A DNA stretch of 8,167 nt from an uncultured Thalassolituus sp. Lineage in GTDB: Bacteria > Pseudomonadota > Gammaproteobacteria > Pseudomonadales > Oceanobacteraceae. The notes below the pieces were generated by a model. The model was not told where the DNA came from, did no database searches, and worked only from the letters and a program-made list of their open reading frames with translations. Positions 1 to 5,946 of this stretch are shown one piece after another; the stretch's first letter is position 1; each line of letters starts with the position of its first letter. The stretch covers positions 1 to 8,167 of the forward strand of contig CAJXIT010000154.1 of assembly GCA_913054055.1 (NCBI GenBank), in the 5' to 3' direction. The translations under genes were made by a program, and so were the position numbers.

Positions 1-49
1 CGCGCGCAAGCGCCCTCCCACATATCACAACTAGTATTTCACATCTAAA

Positions 50-793
50 TCAACTAAATGTAGTGCGCCCACCATCCACATTGATAATTTGCCCGTTGAT
101 GTAATCATTCGTACACAAAAACAAAACCGTATCTGCAATGTTTTTCTCATTGCCTAAGCGTTGCATGGGAATCTTTTTAAGGATTGCCTGCTGCGCTTCA
201 CTTGGCATTTCGCCCTCATTTTCAGGCCATAAGATGGCGCCTGGACTGATTCCGTTGCAGCGCAGCTGATGACCATGATCTTTTGCAAGAGACAGGGTTA
301 AACTTTTTAATGCGGATTTACTTGCGCAATATATAGGGTGGTCTTCTAGTGTTCGGTCGGCATGAATGTCGATTAAGTTCACCACTGAGCCATGATTAAC
401 CGTAATTAACTCCAATAATGCTTGGGTTAAAAAGAAGGGGGTTTGCACATTGGTTGAAAAAATGGACTCCCAATCTTGTTTGTCTGCAGACGGCCAAGGC
501 GTTGGTGAAAATACGGATGCATTATTGACCAAAATATCGAGGGAGTCAGTATGATTTTTTACCCAGTTACTGATGGTGCTCACTTGATGATGATTTTTCA
601 AATCGGCCGAGAATATGCGGCAAGAGTCTTCCCTAATACCATTGAGTTTGTTGCTCAGTTGTTTAGCCGCGTCTTCACTTTTTCCGTAGTGCAAAAATAT
701 ATCGTAACCCGCAGCATGTAAGGTTTCTACAATGGCTGCGCCAATGCGTTTTGCGCCGCCGGTAATGAGGGCTGTTTTGGTTTGGCTGTTCAT
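50..793 (-). CDS. Pteridine reductase-like short-chain dehydrogenase (FolM/PTR1 type)
   Basis: This 247-residue cytoplasmic protein is a classical short-chain dehydrogenase/reductase with features of pteridine reductases, which use NADPH to reduce dihydro- to tetrahydropterins or folates. The cofactor loop is TGGAKRIG (residues 11-18), matching the TGxxxRxG form seen in PTR1/FolM rather than the usual TGxxxGxG. NNAS follows at 90-93. The catalytic YxxxK is Y155/K159, and D142 sits 13 residues before the tyrosine where most family members have serine, as in the Asp-Tyr-Lys triad of PTR1. The protein ends with an NVDGGR motif typical of these enzymes. I chose ATG 793 because it overlaps the cca stop (ATGA) and starts just before the first beta strand; the in-frame ATG at 823 adds ten residues that overlap the end of cca. 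No strong Shine-Dalgarno is visible, so translation is probably coupled to cca. The pterin substrate is inferred; a generic SDR oxidoreductase is the fallback. Confidence 0.87.
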   Translation of the reverse strand: MNSQTKTALITGGAKRIGAAIVETLHAAGYDIFLHYGKSEDAAKQLSNKLNGIREDSCRIFSADLKNHHQVSTISNWVKNHTDSLDILVNNASVFSPTPWPSADKQDWESIFSTNVQTPFFLTQALLELITVNHGSVVNLIDIHADRTLEDHPIYCASKSALKSLTLSLAKDHGHQLRCNGISPGAILWPENEGEMPSEAQQAILKKIPMQRLGNEKNIADTVLFLCTNDYINGQIINVDGGRTTFS

Positions 794-2028
794 GAGTAAC
801 GTTCTTTTGCTTTTTTCTGGCAAGTTGAAATGGCAGCAATTCTGGCTTCTTCAATGGCTTTGCCAATTTCTGGCCCTGGCAATCCAAAAGCAGAAATGGC
901 TTTTGCATCAATGCTGTTTGCAGCTTCTAACAATGCGTTTAAGTAATTCGATTGTGGATAGCTTGTGGTCTCAAAGCCTGTGCGGCCTCGAGCATCTGCG
1001 GTACTGGCTAATAGTAAATGGGCAAAGCGATCGGGTTTTCTTAACGCGTCGGTCTTTTTAAATAGCTTAAAAACCGTAGCGGCTTTTAATTCAAATGCGC
1101 GATGTACATGGGTATGAAACTCACAGGTTTTTAATGCTAACTCTTTGTGTTTGTTAGGTACCTTTAAGCGTTTGCATAAGGTTTGAATGGGTTTGATACC
1201 AAGGGTTTCATGGGCAATATGCCTAGGCCAGTCAGCTTGCGGTGTTTTAGCTTTACCTAAATCGTGCATGAGTGCAGCGAAACGCACATCGGTTTCTTTC
1301 GTTAACAAGCTGGCTTGTTGCAAAGATAATAAACTATGAACCCCTGTGTCTATTTCTGGATGGTGTTTCTCTGGTTGTGGCACGCCAAACAAATCATCTA
1401 ATTCTTTGAAGCAAATCTTCAGGGCGCTGCACTGACGCAATACTTCAAAATAGACCCAAGGACTTTGTTCGGTAAGCGCTCTTTCCGTTTCAACCCATAC
1501 TCGTTCAGGTGTGAGTAATTCTAACTCACCGCTGCTGCTGATTTGAGCCATTAGCGCTAAGGTTTCGTTAGCAATGGTAAAGCCCAAGTGATGAAAGCGG
1601 GCGGCAAAACGGGCAACTCGTAATACCCGTAAAGGGTCTTCACTGAAAGCGGGGCTGACATGGCGTAAAATTTTATTGTTTAAATCCTGCTGGCCTTGGT
1701 AAGGGTCAAAGATCGTACCTTGCTCATCTTGCGCCATGGCATTAATAGTCAGGTCACGGCGAATTAAGTCGTCTTCTAAGGTGACGTCTTTGCCAAAATC
1801 CACGGCAAACCCTTGATAGCCTTTTCCGCTTTTTCGTTCGGTACGGGCAAGGGCGTATTCTTCTTGAGTGTCTGGGTGCAAAAATACCGGGAAGTCAGCA
1901 CCTACCTGTTTATAGTGTTTGGCCTGCATTTCTTCTGGGGTGCTACCCACTACTACCCAGTCGTTGTCTTTCACTGGAATGTTGAGTAAATGATCGCGAA
2001 CGGCGCCGCCCACAAGATAGGTTTTCAT
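790..2028 (-). CDS. cca: CCA tRNA nucleotidyltransferase, multifunctional HD-domain form
   Basis: This enzyme builds or repairs the 3'-CCA end of tRNAs from CTP and ATP without a nucleic-acid template. It has 412 residues, the same length as E. coli Cca, and is recognisable along its whole length. The nucleotidyltransferase head shows GGAVRD (7-12) and catalytic D21 and D23 (DND), followed by RRDLTINAM (90-98) and the basic DPLRVLRVARFAAR segment from 131. The C-terminal HD phosphohydrolase domain has H255-D256 in MHDLGK; in E. coli this domain gives 2'-nucleotidase, phosphatase and 2',3'-cyclic phosphodiesterase activities. The start is ATG 2028 (MKTYLVGGAVRD); 76 further upstream in-frame residues are non-homologous and run through the terminator of the upstream gene. 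No clear Shine-Dalgarno precedes it. The stop at 790-792 overlaps the ATG of the pteridine reductase gene, so the two form one transcription unit. I could not find a convincing promoter between 2029 and 2132. Confidence 0.97.
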   Translation of the reverse strand: MKTYLVGGAVRDHLLNIPVKDNDWVVVGSTPEEMQAKHYKQVGADFPVFLHPDTQEEYALARTERKSGKGYQGFAVDFGKDVTLEDDLIRRDLTINAMAQDEQGTIFDPYQGQQDLNNKILRHVSPAFSEDPLRVLRVARFAARFHHLGFTIANETLALMAQISSSGELELLTPERVWVETERALTEQSPWVYFEVLRQCSALKICFKELDDLFGVPQPEKHHPEIDTGVHSLLSLQQASLLTKETDVRFAALMHDLGKAKTPQADWPRHIAHETLGIKPIQTLCKRLKVPNKHKELALKTCEFHTHVHRAFELKAATVFKLFKKTDALRKPDRFAHLLLASTADARGRTGFETTSYPQSNYLNALLEAANSIDAKAISAFGLPGPEIGKAIEEARIAAISTCQKKAKERYS

Positions 2029-2132
2029 TTTAATTTTTGCAAAGTTAAATGTGATAATGGATTGTTTGAGTGTACATGAAATGACTACAAGAAGGGTAGG
2101 TTGATGTGAAACTAGAGGGTTTAAGTAGGCAT

Positions 2133-2158
2133 AAAAAAACGGGCGCGAAGCCCGTTTT
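2133..2158 (-). terminator. Intrinsic terminator of the TraF-like outer-membrane protein gene
   Basis: Read on the minus strand, a 9-bp stem (arms 2150-2158 and 2136-2144, AAAACGGGC/GCCCGTTTT) with a five-base loop is followed by an uninterrupted T run. It lies 25 bases past the stop codon at 2183 and separates the outer-membrane protein gene from cca. The A/T base pairs at the foot of the stem give the plus strand a short T run too, but no plus-strand gene ends here. Confidence 0.9.
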
Positions 2159-2182
2159 AGTGCATGATAGCGGAATTCAAAA

Positions 2183-3793
2183 TTAGAACTCAATGCCAAA
2201 TTCAAATGCAACACCTGCTTCTTTTTCAGGGTCGTCAACGTTTGCCATGACGCCAAGGTCTAAGTGTATAGCGAAAGGGGAAAACCCAATGCCTGCTGTC
2301 ATAACATCTTGGCCACTGCCTGCTAAATTAGCTCGGTAACCTGCGCGCAGTTGAACGAACCTTAAAACATTCAGTTCGGCGCCTAGGCTTGCATATTGAG
2401 TAGCATCTTCAAATGCAACAGGGTCGTTTTCAGTTAAATCAAGATCGAATGCGACTTTCGTCCAGTTAGTTTTGTGGCTGACACCAGCGCGTACCATTGG
2501 ATTAACGCTAATCTTAGTGCCTTCTAAGCCGTTTGAAGTGACATAAGGGGCACTTTCATAATCTTTACCAAGTAAGTTCTTAACTACCAAGCCAGCTTGG
2601 AATTGTTTTTCAGCTCCAAATTGGTATGCGGCACCAAGATCAATATTAAATGATGTGTAATCTTCTGTGCTATCTGTAATGGCGTCTCCGTCGAATTCAA
2701 CAGGGTTGCCATTCTCATCTTCACCGTCTAGATCTTGCGTGTAATCAAAGATGGTCACTTTTTGTAATTTTGGAGTGATACCAAATGCAATGTCGTGCTC
2801 TTTAATATTGAATACTCGCGAAATAGTTAAGCCAAGATCAGCTGTTGCCACACCTACCATTTGAACTTGTGAGTTTAGGGAGGCTTCATCGGCTACAAGT
2901 TCACCATTGGTGAAGATAGCGGTATCACCTTCATTTGCACCTGAGTTGTCTTGGTTGCCGCCGTAGTCGAAAGCCGCAATTACAGCTTCTTGATCTTGAA
3001 CAGCGGTGGCGTTACCAACTGTTTGAGAGCTTGCAAGTGTTGTCATTAGTGATTGTAGCTCAGCAACTTCAACTAGATACGCTGCGGTAGCTGCAGAGTA
3101 GTTTCTTAAAATGTCAGTATCGGAGTTATTTACAATAACCTGCCCAGAAAATACAGCGCCACCCCCCGCGCTTAAAGCCATTGAGAATTTTTTACTGGGA
3201 ACGGCTATAGCAACATTGCCACCTAAATTTAAACGTAATGCCTTATTGTTTAGATCATCAAGGTCATCAGCAACGGCGTTGGAATGTAAAACAAGGTCTG
3301 GAGTTAGGTTTACATTTGATGAAAATAATTTACCGTCTAGATAATTTACTGAGTCGGTTAAATCAGTTTGTGCTGCAAGGACAGCTGCTGGTGTACCGGC
3401 GGTGTTAATAGTGTCAAGCGCATCTGCCAGTTTTTCTAAGCCTAAAGGCCCGGTGGCATCGTCTAAGGTATCACCTAGTAGATCGATATTGGTAGCGCCT
3501 GATCCTGGTGTCGCATTCGGGCTTTCTTCATCAAAGTCTTCTACTTCATCGATGAAACCATTGTCGTCAGCTACGATTACGCCAAATTGAGGGATGATTA
3601 ATCCAAAGTGATCATCTTCACGCGTGTTTGCTAATAATGCCGGGTTAAATTGAACGGTACTGGCAACTTCTGCAGAAGCTACGCCAGTTCCACCCATTGC
3701 CATTGATCTTGCGTCTGTTGGAGCAAATGGAAGTGCGGTTACTTGAAGGGAGGCCAAGGATATTGCTGCCCCCAAAAGAATTTTATTATTCAT
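2183..3793 (-). CDS. TraF-like outer-membrane beta-barrel protein (family PF13729 type)
   Basis: This 536-residue protein is exported and probably forms an outer-membrane beta-barrel. It starts with a signal peptide (residues 1-20, likely cleavage after VTA). The mature start, with ARSMAMGGTGVASA followed by QFNPALL, is the signature of the family databases call conjugal transfer protein TraF. The C-terminal half alternates short polar and hydrophobic strands, and the last residue is phenylalanine (GIEF), as barrel-assembly substrates usually end. Long acidic low-complexity stretches lie at roughly 75-135, and an Asp-rich DLDGEDENG segment sits near residue 355, perhaps a metal-binding loop. 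Nothing around it concerns conjugation, so the TraF name should not be taken literally; the function is unknown. A weak Shine-Dalgarno (AGGGAC) precedes ATG 3793, and an intrinsic terminator follows the stop. It stands alone, divergent from the structured leader at 3997-4138. Related FadL-type transporters are a less likely alternative. Confidence 0.8.
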   Translation of the reverse strand: MNNKILLGAAISLASLQVTALPFAPTDARSMAMGGTGVASAEVASTVQFNPALLANTREDDHFGLIIPQFGVIVADDNGFIDEVEDFDEESPNATPGSGATNIDLLGDTLDDATGPLGLEKLADALDTINTAGTPAAVLAAQTDLTDSVNYLDGKLFSSNVNLTPDLVLHSNAVADDLDDLNNKALRLNLGGNVAIAVPSKKFSMALSAGGGAVFSGQVIVNNSDTDILRNYSAATAAYLVEVAELQSLMTTLASSQTVGNATAVQDQEAVIAAFDYGGNQDNSGANEGDTAIFTNGELVADEASLNSQVQMVGVATADLGLTISRVFNIKEHDIAFGITPKLQKVTIFDYTQDLDGEDENGNPVEFDGDAITDSTEDYTSFNIDLGAAYQFGAEKQFQAGLVVKNLLGKDYESAPYVTSNGLEGTKISVNPMVRAGVSHKTNWTKVAFDLDLTENDPVAFEDATQYASLGAELNVLRFVQLRAGYRANLAGSGQDVMTAGIGFSPFAIHLDLGVMANVDDPEKEAGVAFEFGIEF

Positions 3794-3960
3794 GCTGTGT
3801 CCCTAATGTATGTTGGCCATTGATAACTTAAGACTAGCGGAGAACCCACATTTTTTTAGTTTGTAATGGCATTAAAAGCATTCGTTTTATAGTTTAAGTT
3901 AATACCAAAGTATGTAAAAGCCAAAAGTGTTAACGAATCGTATGTTTTTTAAAAATAGGC

Positions 3961-3989
3961 TTGCTAGCGCTAATTTGTACCTCTATAGT
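3961..3989 (+). promoter_or_regulatory. Candidate sigma-70 promoter of the structured leader RNA
   Basis: TTGCTA (3961-3966) and TATAGT (3984-3989) are separated by exactly 17 bases and match the sigma-70 consensus at 4/6 and 5/6 positions. The predicted transcription start falls near 3996-3997, where the first arm of the nested inverted repeats begins. No promoter of comparable quality lies between the terminator at 4138 and the transporter start at 4223, which suggests that the transporter depends on this one. Confidence 0.55.
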
Positions 3990-3996
3990 TTCGCCC

Positions 3997-4108
3997 ATGC
4001 ACAATTTAAGTTCATTTCGAAAACACCCATGCGCGATGCGAGCCATTATTTGGCTTGCAGGTATGAGGTCGCTTTTGAAATAACGGTAAAACGTGCATTT
4101 AGAATTTC
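3997..4108 (+). promoter_or_regulatory. Structured leader RNA: candidate transcription attenuator or riboswitch (or sRNA body)
   Basis: Nested complementary segments lie between a promoter and an intrinsic terminator upstream of a transporter gene. From outside in: ATGCAC (3997-4002) pairs with GTGCAT (4093-4098). ATTTCGAAA (4014-4022) pairs with TTTGAAAT plus its preceding T (4073-4081), giving 9 bp with one G-U. CCCAT (4026-4030) pairs with ATG-A-GG (4063-4068) around a bulged A. TGCGAGCCA (4037-4045) pairs with TGGCTTGCA (4051-4059), giving 9 bp with one G-U and loop TTATT. The segment 4073-4081 is also perfectly complementary to ATTTCAAAA at 4104-4112, which includes part of the terminator 5' arm, so two exclusive folds are possible. 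I recognise no known riboswitch consensus. A stand-alone sRNA ending at 4138 is the main alternative. An overlapping 28-codon reading frame (3997-4083) is also present. Confidence 0.55.
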
Positions 4109-4138
4109 AAAAACCGCGGCCAAGTCTGCGGTTTTTTT
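4109..4138 (+). terminator. Intrinsic terminator between structured leader and transporter gene
   Basis: AAAAACCGC plus GG (4109-4119) pairs with the segment 4126-4136 (TCTGCGG region and Ts; one G-U), giving a stem of up to 11 bp around a six-base loop, followed by a run of seven T. No protein gene on the plus strand ends just upstream, and the transporter start is 85 bases downstream. It therefore terminates either a small RNA or, conditionally, the transporter's own leader. The A-rich foot means it may also work on the minus strand, but no minus-strand gene ends here. Confidence 0.8.
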
Positions 4139-4222
4139 GTTTTAGCACTTCTTAAACATTTTACCCGCCGTTCATGACCGATTTTTGTCATTCCTCACTT
4201 TCATTTTAAAAAGGATAAAGCC

Positions 4223-5143
4223 ATGAATGTGGCAGCAGTGTATGGGGCTGTGGTGTTGATTTGGTCCACCACTCCGTTAGGGATTCGGTTTAGCGTAGAG
4301 TCATTGGATTTTGTGCAGGCTTTAGCCATTCGTATGTGGATAAGCTTGCTGATTTGTATGCTGCTTGTGCGTGTGATGAAGCTTAACTTTTCTGTGACCC
4401 GATCAGCGGTATACGGATACTTTGCCGGGGCAATTGCCATAACGGGGGCCATGTTATGTGTGTATTGGGCCGCGCTGACATTACCCAGTGGATTGATTGC
4501 GGTTGTTTGGGGGATTACGCCATTGGTGGTGAGCGTGTATAGCCGTTTGTTTTTACCCAATAGTGCATTGAATGGCCGAAAAATATGTTCGATGCTTTTG
4601 GCGGTGTTTGGTTTGTATGTGATTTTTGCACAAGGCTTTGAATTTGGTGGCCACATGGTGGTGGCGCTATTGGTTCTACTGCTGGGGGTCAATTTACACG
4701 GTATCAGTTCGGTCATGTTGCAACATGAACAAGTGGTAAAAGGTCATCAACCGGCTCACCCAATTGTACAAACCACAGGGGCGTTGATGATATCGGCACC
4801 GGTTTACGGGCTGCTTTGGTTTGTATTTAGCCCGCCAATTCCAGAAGTGGTCACGGCTACTTCTATCTTTGCCATCGGTTACTTGGCTGTATTTGGTTCG
4901 GTTGTGGGGTTTGTCGGATACTTTTATTTAATGACGCGTATGTCTGCGGCTAACGTTTCGTTAATTACCCTGTTAACCCCTGTACTGGCTTTGCTGTTAG
5001 GTGCGTACTTGGCCAATGAAAAATTGGAATTACAGACCTTGGCTGGATCGGTCGTAATACTGGGAGCATTGATGATTTATCACTTGCAACATGTACGTTT
5101 TGTGCTTGTGCGAATGACGGCATATGGCGCAAAAAAATCCTAA
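4223..5143 (+). CDS. EamA-family (drug/metabolite transporter superfamily) permease
   Basis: This 306-residue inner-membrane protein has the pattern of about ten hydrophobic helices, arranged as two EamA repeats (roughly 4-130 and 140-290), typical of 10-TMS DMT transporters, which mostly export amino acids or small metabolites. The first helix carries the WSTTPLGIRF segment equivalent to the WG/STF motif of the family. The second repeat ends with SLITLLTPVLALLLGAYLANE, the usual P-x-x-A-x-x-x-x-x-x-x-x-E region before the last helix. The substrate cannot be read from the sequence. AAGGA at 4211-4215 lies 7 bases before ATG 4223. It seems monocistronic, with no terminator visible after it: its stop codon forms the -35 element of the flagellar promoter. 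If the leader at 3997-4138 is an attenuator, this gene is its target, and the ligand would be its substrate or a related compound (inference). Confidence 0.9.
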   Translation: MNVAAVYGAVVLIWSTTPLGIRFSVESLDFVQALAIRMWISLLICMLLVRVMKLNFSVTRSAVYGYFAGAIAITGAMLCVYWAALTLPSGLIAVVWGITPLVVSVYSRLFLPNSALNGRKICSMLLAVFGLYVIFAQGFEFGGHMVVALLVLLLGVNLHGISSVMLQHEQVVKGHQPAHPIVQTTGALMISAPVYGLLWFVFSPPIPEVVTATSIFAIGYLAVFGSVVGFVGYFYLMTRMSAANVSLITLLTPVLALLLGAYLANEKLELQTLAGSVVILGALMIYHLQHVRFVLVRMTAYGAKKS

Positions 5144-5167
5144 ATAAAAAACGGTTTTGGCCGATAC
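5141..5167 (+). promoter_or_regulatory. Sigma-28 (FliA) flagellar promoter for flgP-flgT
   Basis: TAAA (5141-5144), exactly 15 bases, then GCCGATAC (5160-5167), matches the FliA consensus TAAA-N15-GCCGATAA at 11 of 12 positions. The expected start is near 5174, leaving about 68 bases of leader before flgP. The TAA of the TAAA box is the stop codon of the EamA gene. The flagellar nature of the two downstream genes independently supports the call and suggests late-class flagellar expression. Confidence 0.85.
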
Positions 5168-5241
5168 GATTTTCAAGACCTGGGTGTCTGCGCATCTAAA
5201 AACGGATGTCAGCCCAATGAAAATTTGAAAGGAGTATGTGC

Positions 5242-5874
5242 ATGAAACGTTTAGCATGGTTGCTATGCATCATGTTGTTGTTACCGCTATCGGGCTGCAG
5301 CATGTTGGGATTTGGGGACGACGATGAAGAGGTTGAGGATATGGCCAGCATGGATTCAGACGAATCCTTACTGACACCTGAGCAAACCCATGTTGACCCT
5401 GTGGCTCCGTTGATTTTACGCGTAGTGGGTTACGGCGCTGTCAATCCAAAAGCCAAGGGCATGAGCAAGGTTCAAAAGCGTTTGATGTCTATTCGTGCCA
5501 GCCGCTTAGATGCCTATCGTTCAATGGCTGAGCGTGTATACGGTACTAAAATCAGCGGTAGTTCTACCGTCCGAGATTTGGTGGTGCAAAACGATAGCTT
5601 TCGTACATACGTTGATACATTCATTCATGGTGCTCGTGTGATTTCTACCGATGTATTAGAAGATGGCAGTGTGGAAACGGTTCTAGAAATGGTGGTGGAT
5701 GCTGGGTTTAGAAACTGCTTAGTGACCGAAAACTCCATGCGTTTCAATTCAGATTGTCGTTCAAGCGTGATGCACAATGGTAAAAGTTCATTAAAAACCA
5801 GCCGTTACCAAGACATCAATCGTGTACAAAGCCAATCGGCTATTCCAGAAACCAATCACTACTTTATGGATTAA
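5242..5874 (+). CDS. flgP: Flagellar outer-membrane lipoprotein FlgP (LPP20 family)
   Basis: This 210-residue lipoprotein has a signal peptide with a clear lipobox LSGC (16-19). Lipidated Cys19 is followed by Ser, so sorting to the outer membrane is expected. An acidic linker (about 25-55, with DDDEE) leads to an LPP20-type domain (about 57-155), including RVVGYGAVNPK, a basic helix with RASRLDAYRSMAERVYG, and a strand ending ETVLEMVVD. FlgP proteins help anchor and stabilise the flagellar basal body at the outer membrane: vibrios need it for motility, and in Campylobacter it builds the basal disk. A roughly 55-residue tail with two cysteines follows the domain and makes this protein longer than Vibrio FlgP as I remember it. 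AAAGGAG (5228-5234) lies 7 bases before ATG 5242; ATG 5236 would leave only one base, so I reject it. A sigma-28 promoter lies upstream and flgT 69 bases downstream. The LPP20 call is firm; the flgP symbol rests on neighbours. Confidence 0.85.
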   Translation: MKRLAWLLCIMLLLPLSGCSMLGFGDDDEEVEDMASMDSDESLLTPEQTHVDPVAPLILRVVGYGAVNPKAKGMSKVQKRLMSIRASRLDAYRSMAERVYGTKISGSSTVRDLVVQNDSFRTYVDTFIHGARVISTDVLEDGSVETVLEMVVDAGFRNCLVTENSMRFNSDCRSSVMHNGKSSLKTSRYQDINRVQSQSAIPETNHYFMD

Positions 5875-5883
5875 ATACTGTGT

Positions 5884-5910
5884 TGTGGTCTGTGTATGCA
5901 CATGGCCACA
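5884..5910 (+). repeat. Hairpin between flgP and flgT
   Basis: Arms 5884-5894 and 5899-5910 form an 11-bp stem (one G-T pair, one bulged T at 5903) closed by a TATG loop, filling much of the 69-base gap between the flgP stop and the flgT ribosome site. No T run follows, so it is probably not a terminator. An RNA-processing or stability element that sets the flgP:flgT ratio is possible (inference). Confidence 0.5.
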
Positions 5911-5946
5911 CACGTTGCTATTCAGTGATCATGAAAGGGGAGCATG

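Noticed and set aside
1..49. Possible start of another minus-strand gene (ATG at 23)
   Set aside because: Only seven complete codons are visible, with no ribosome site and nothing recognisable.
790..2256. Extended 488-residue version of Cca
   Set aside because: The 76 extra N-terminal residues are not part of the family and overlap the upstream gene's terminator and 3' end; MKTYLVGGAVRD at 2028 is the family start.
2183..3793. Evidence of a conjugative element from the TraF-like gene
   Set aside because: The family name is historical; the flanks are housekeeping genes, with no other transfer gene, repeat or integration site.
3997..4138. Base pairing of the leader RNA with nearby mRNA starts, as an sRNA regulator would do
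   Set aside because: I found only 6-7 base AT-rich or trivial matches to the outer-membrane protein and transporter mRNA starts, no better than chance.
3927..4145. 72-codon plus-strand reading frame in the gap before the transporter
   Set aside because: It starts upstream of the predicted promoter, has no Shine-Dalgarno, shows no recognisable motif, and its end runs through the terminator hairpin.
4201..4716. 171-residue minus-strand frame opposite the transporter
   Set aside because: It is the antisense shadow of the EamA gene, without a ribosome site or known motifs.
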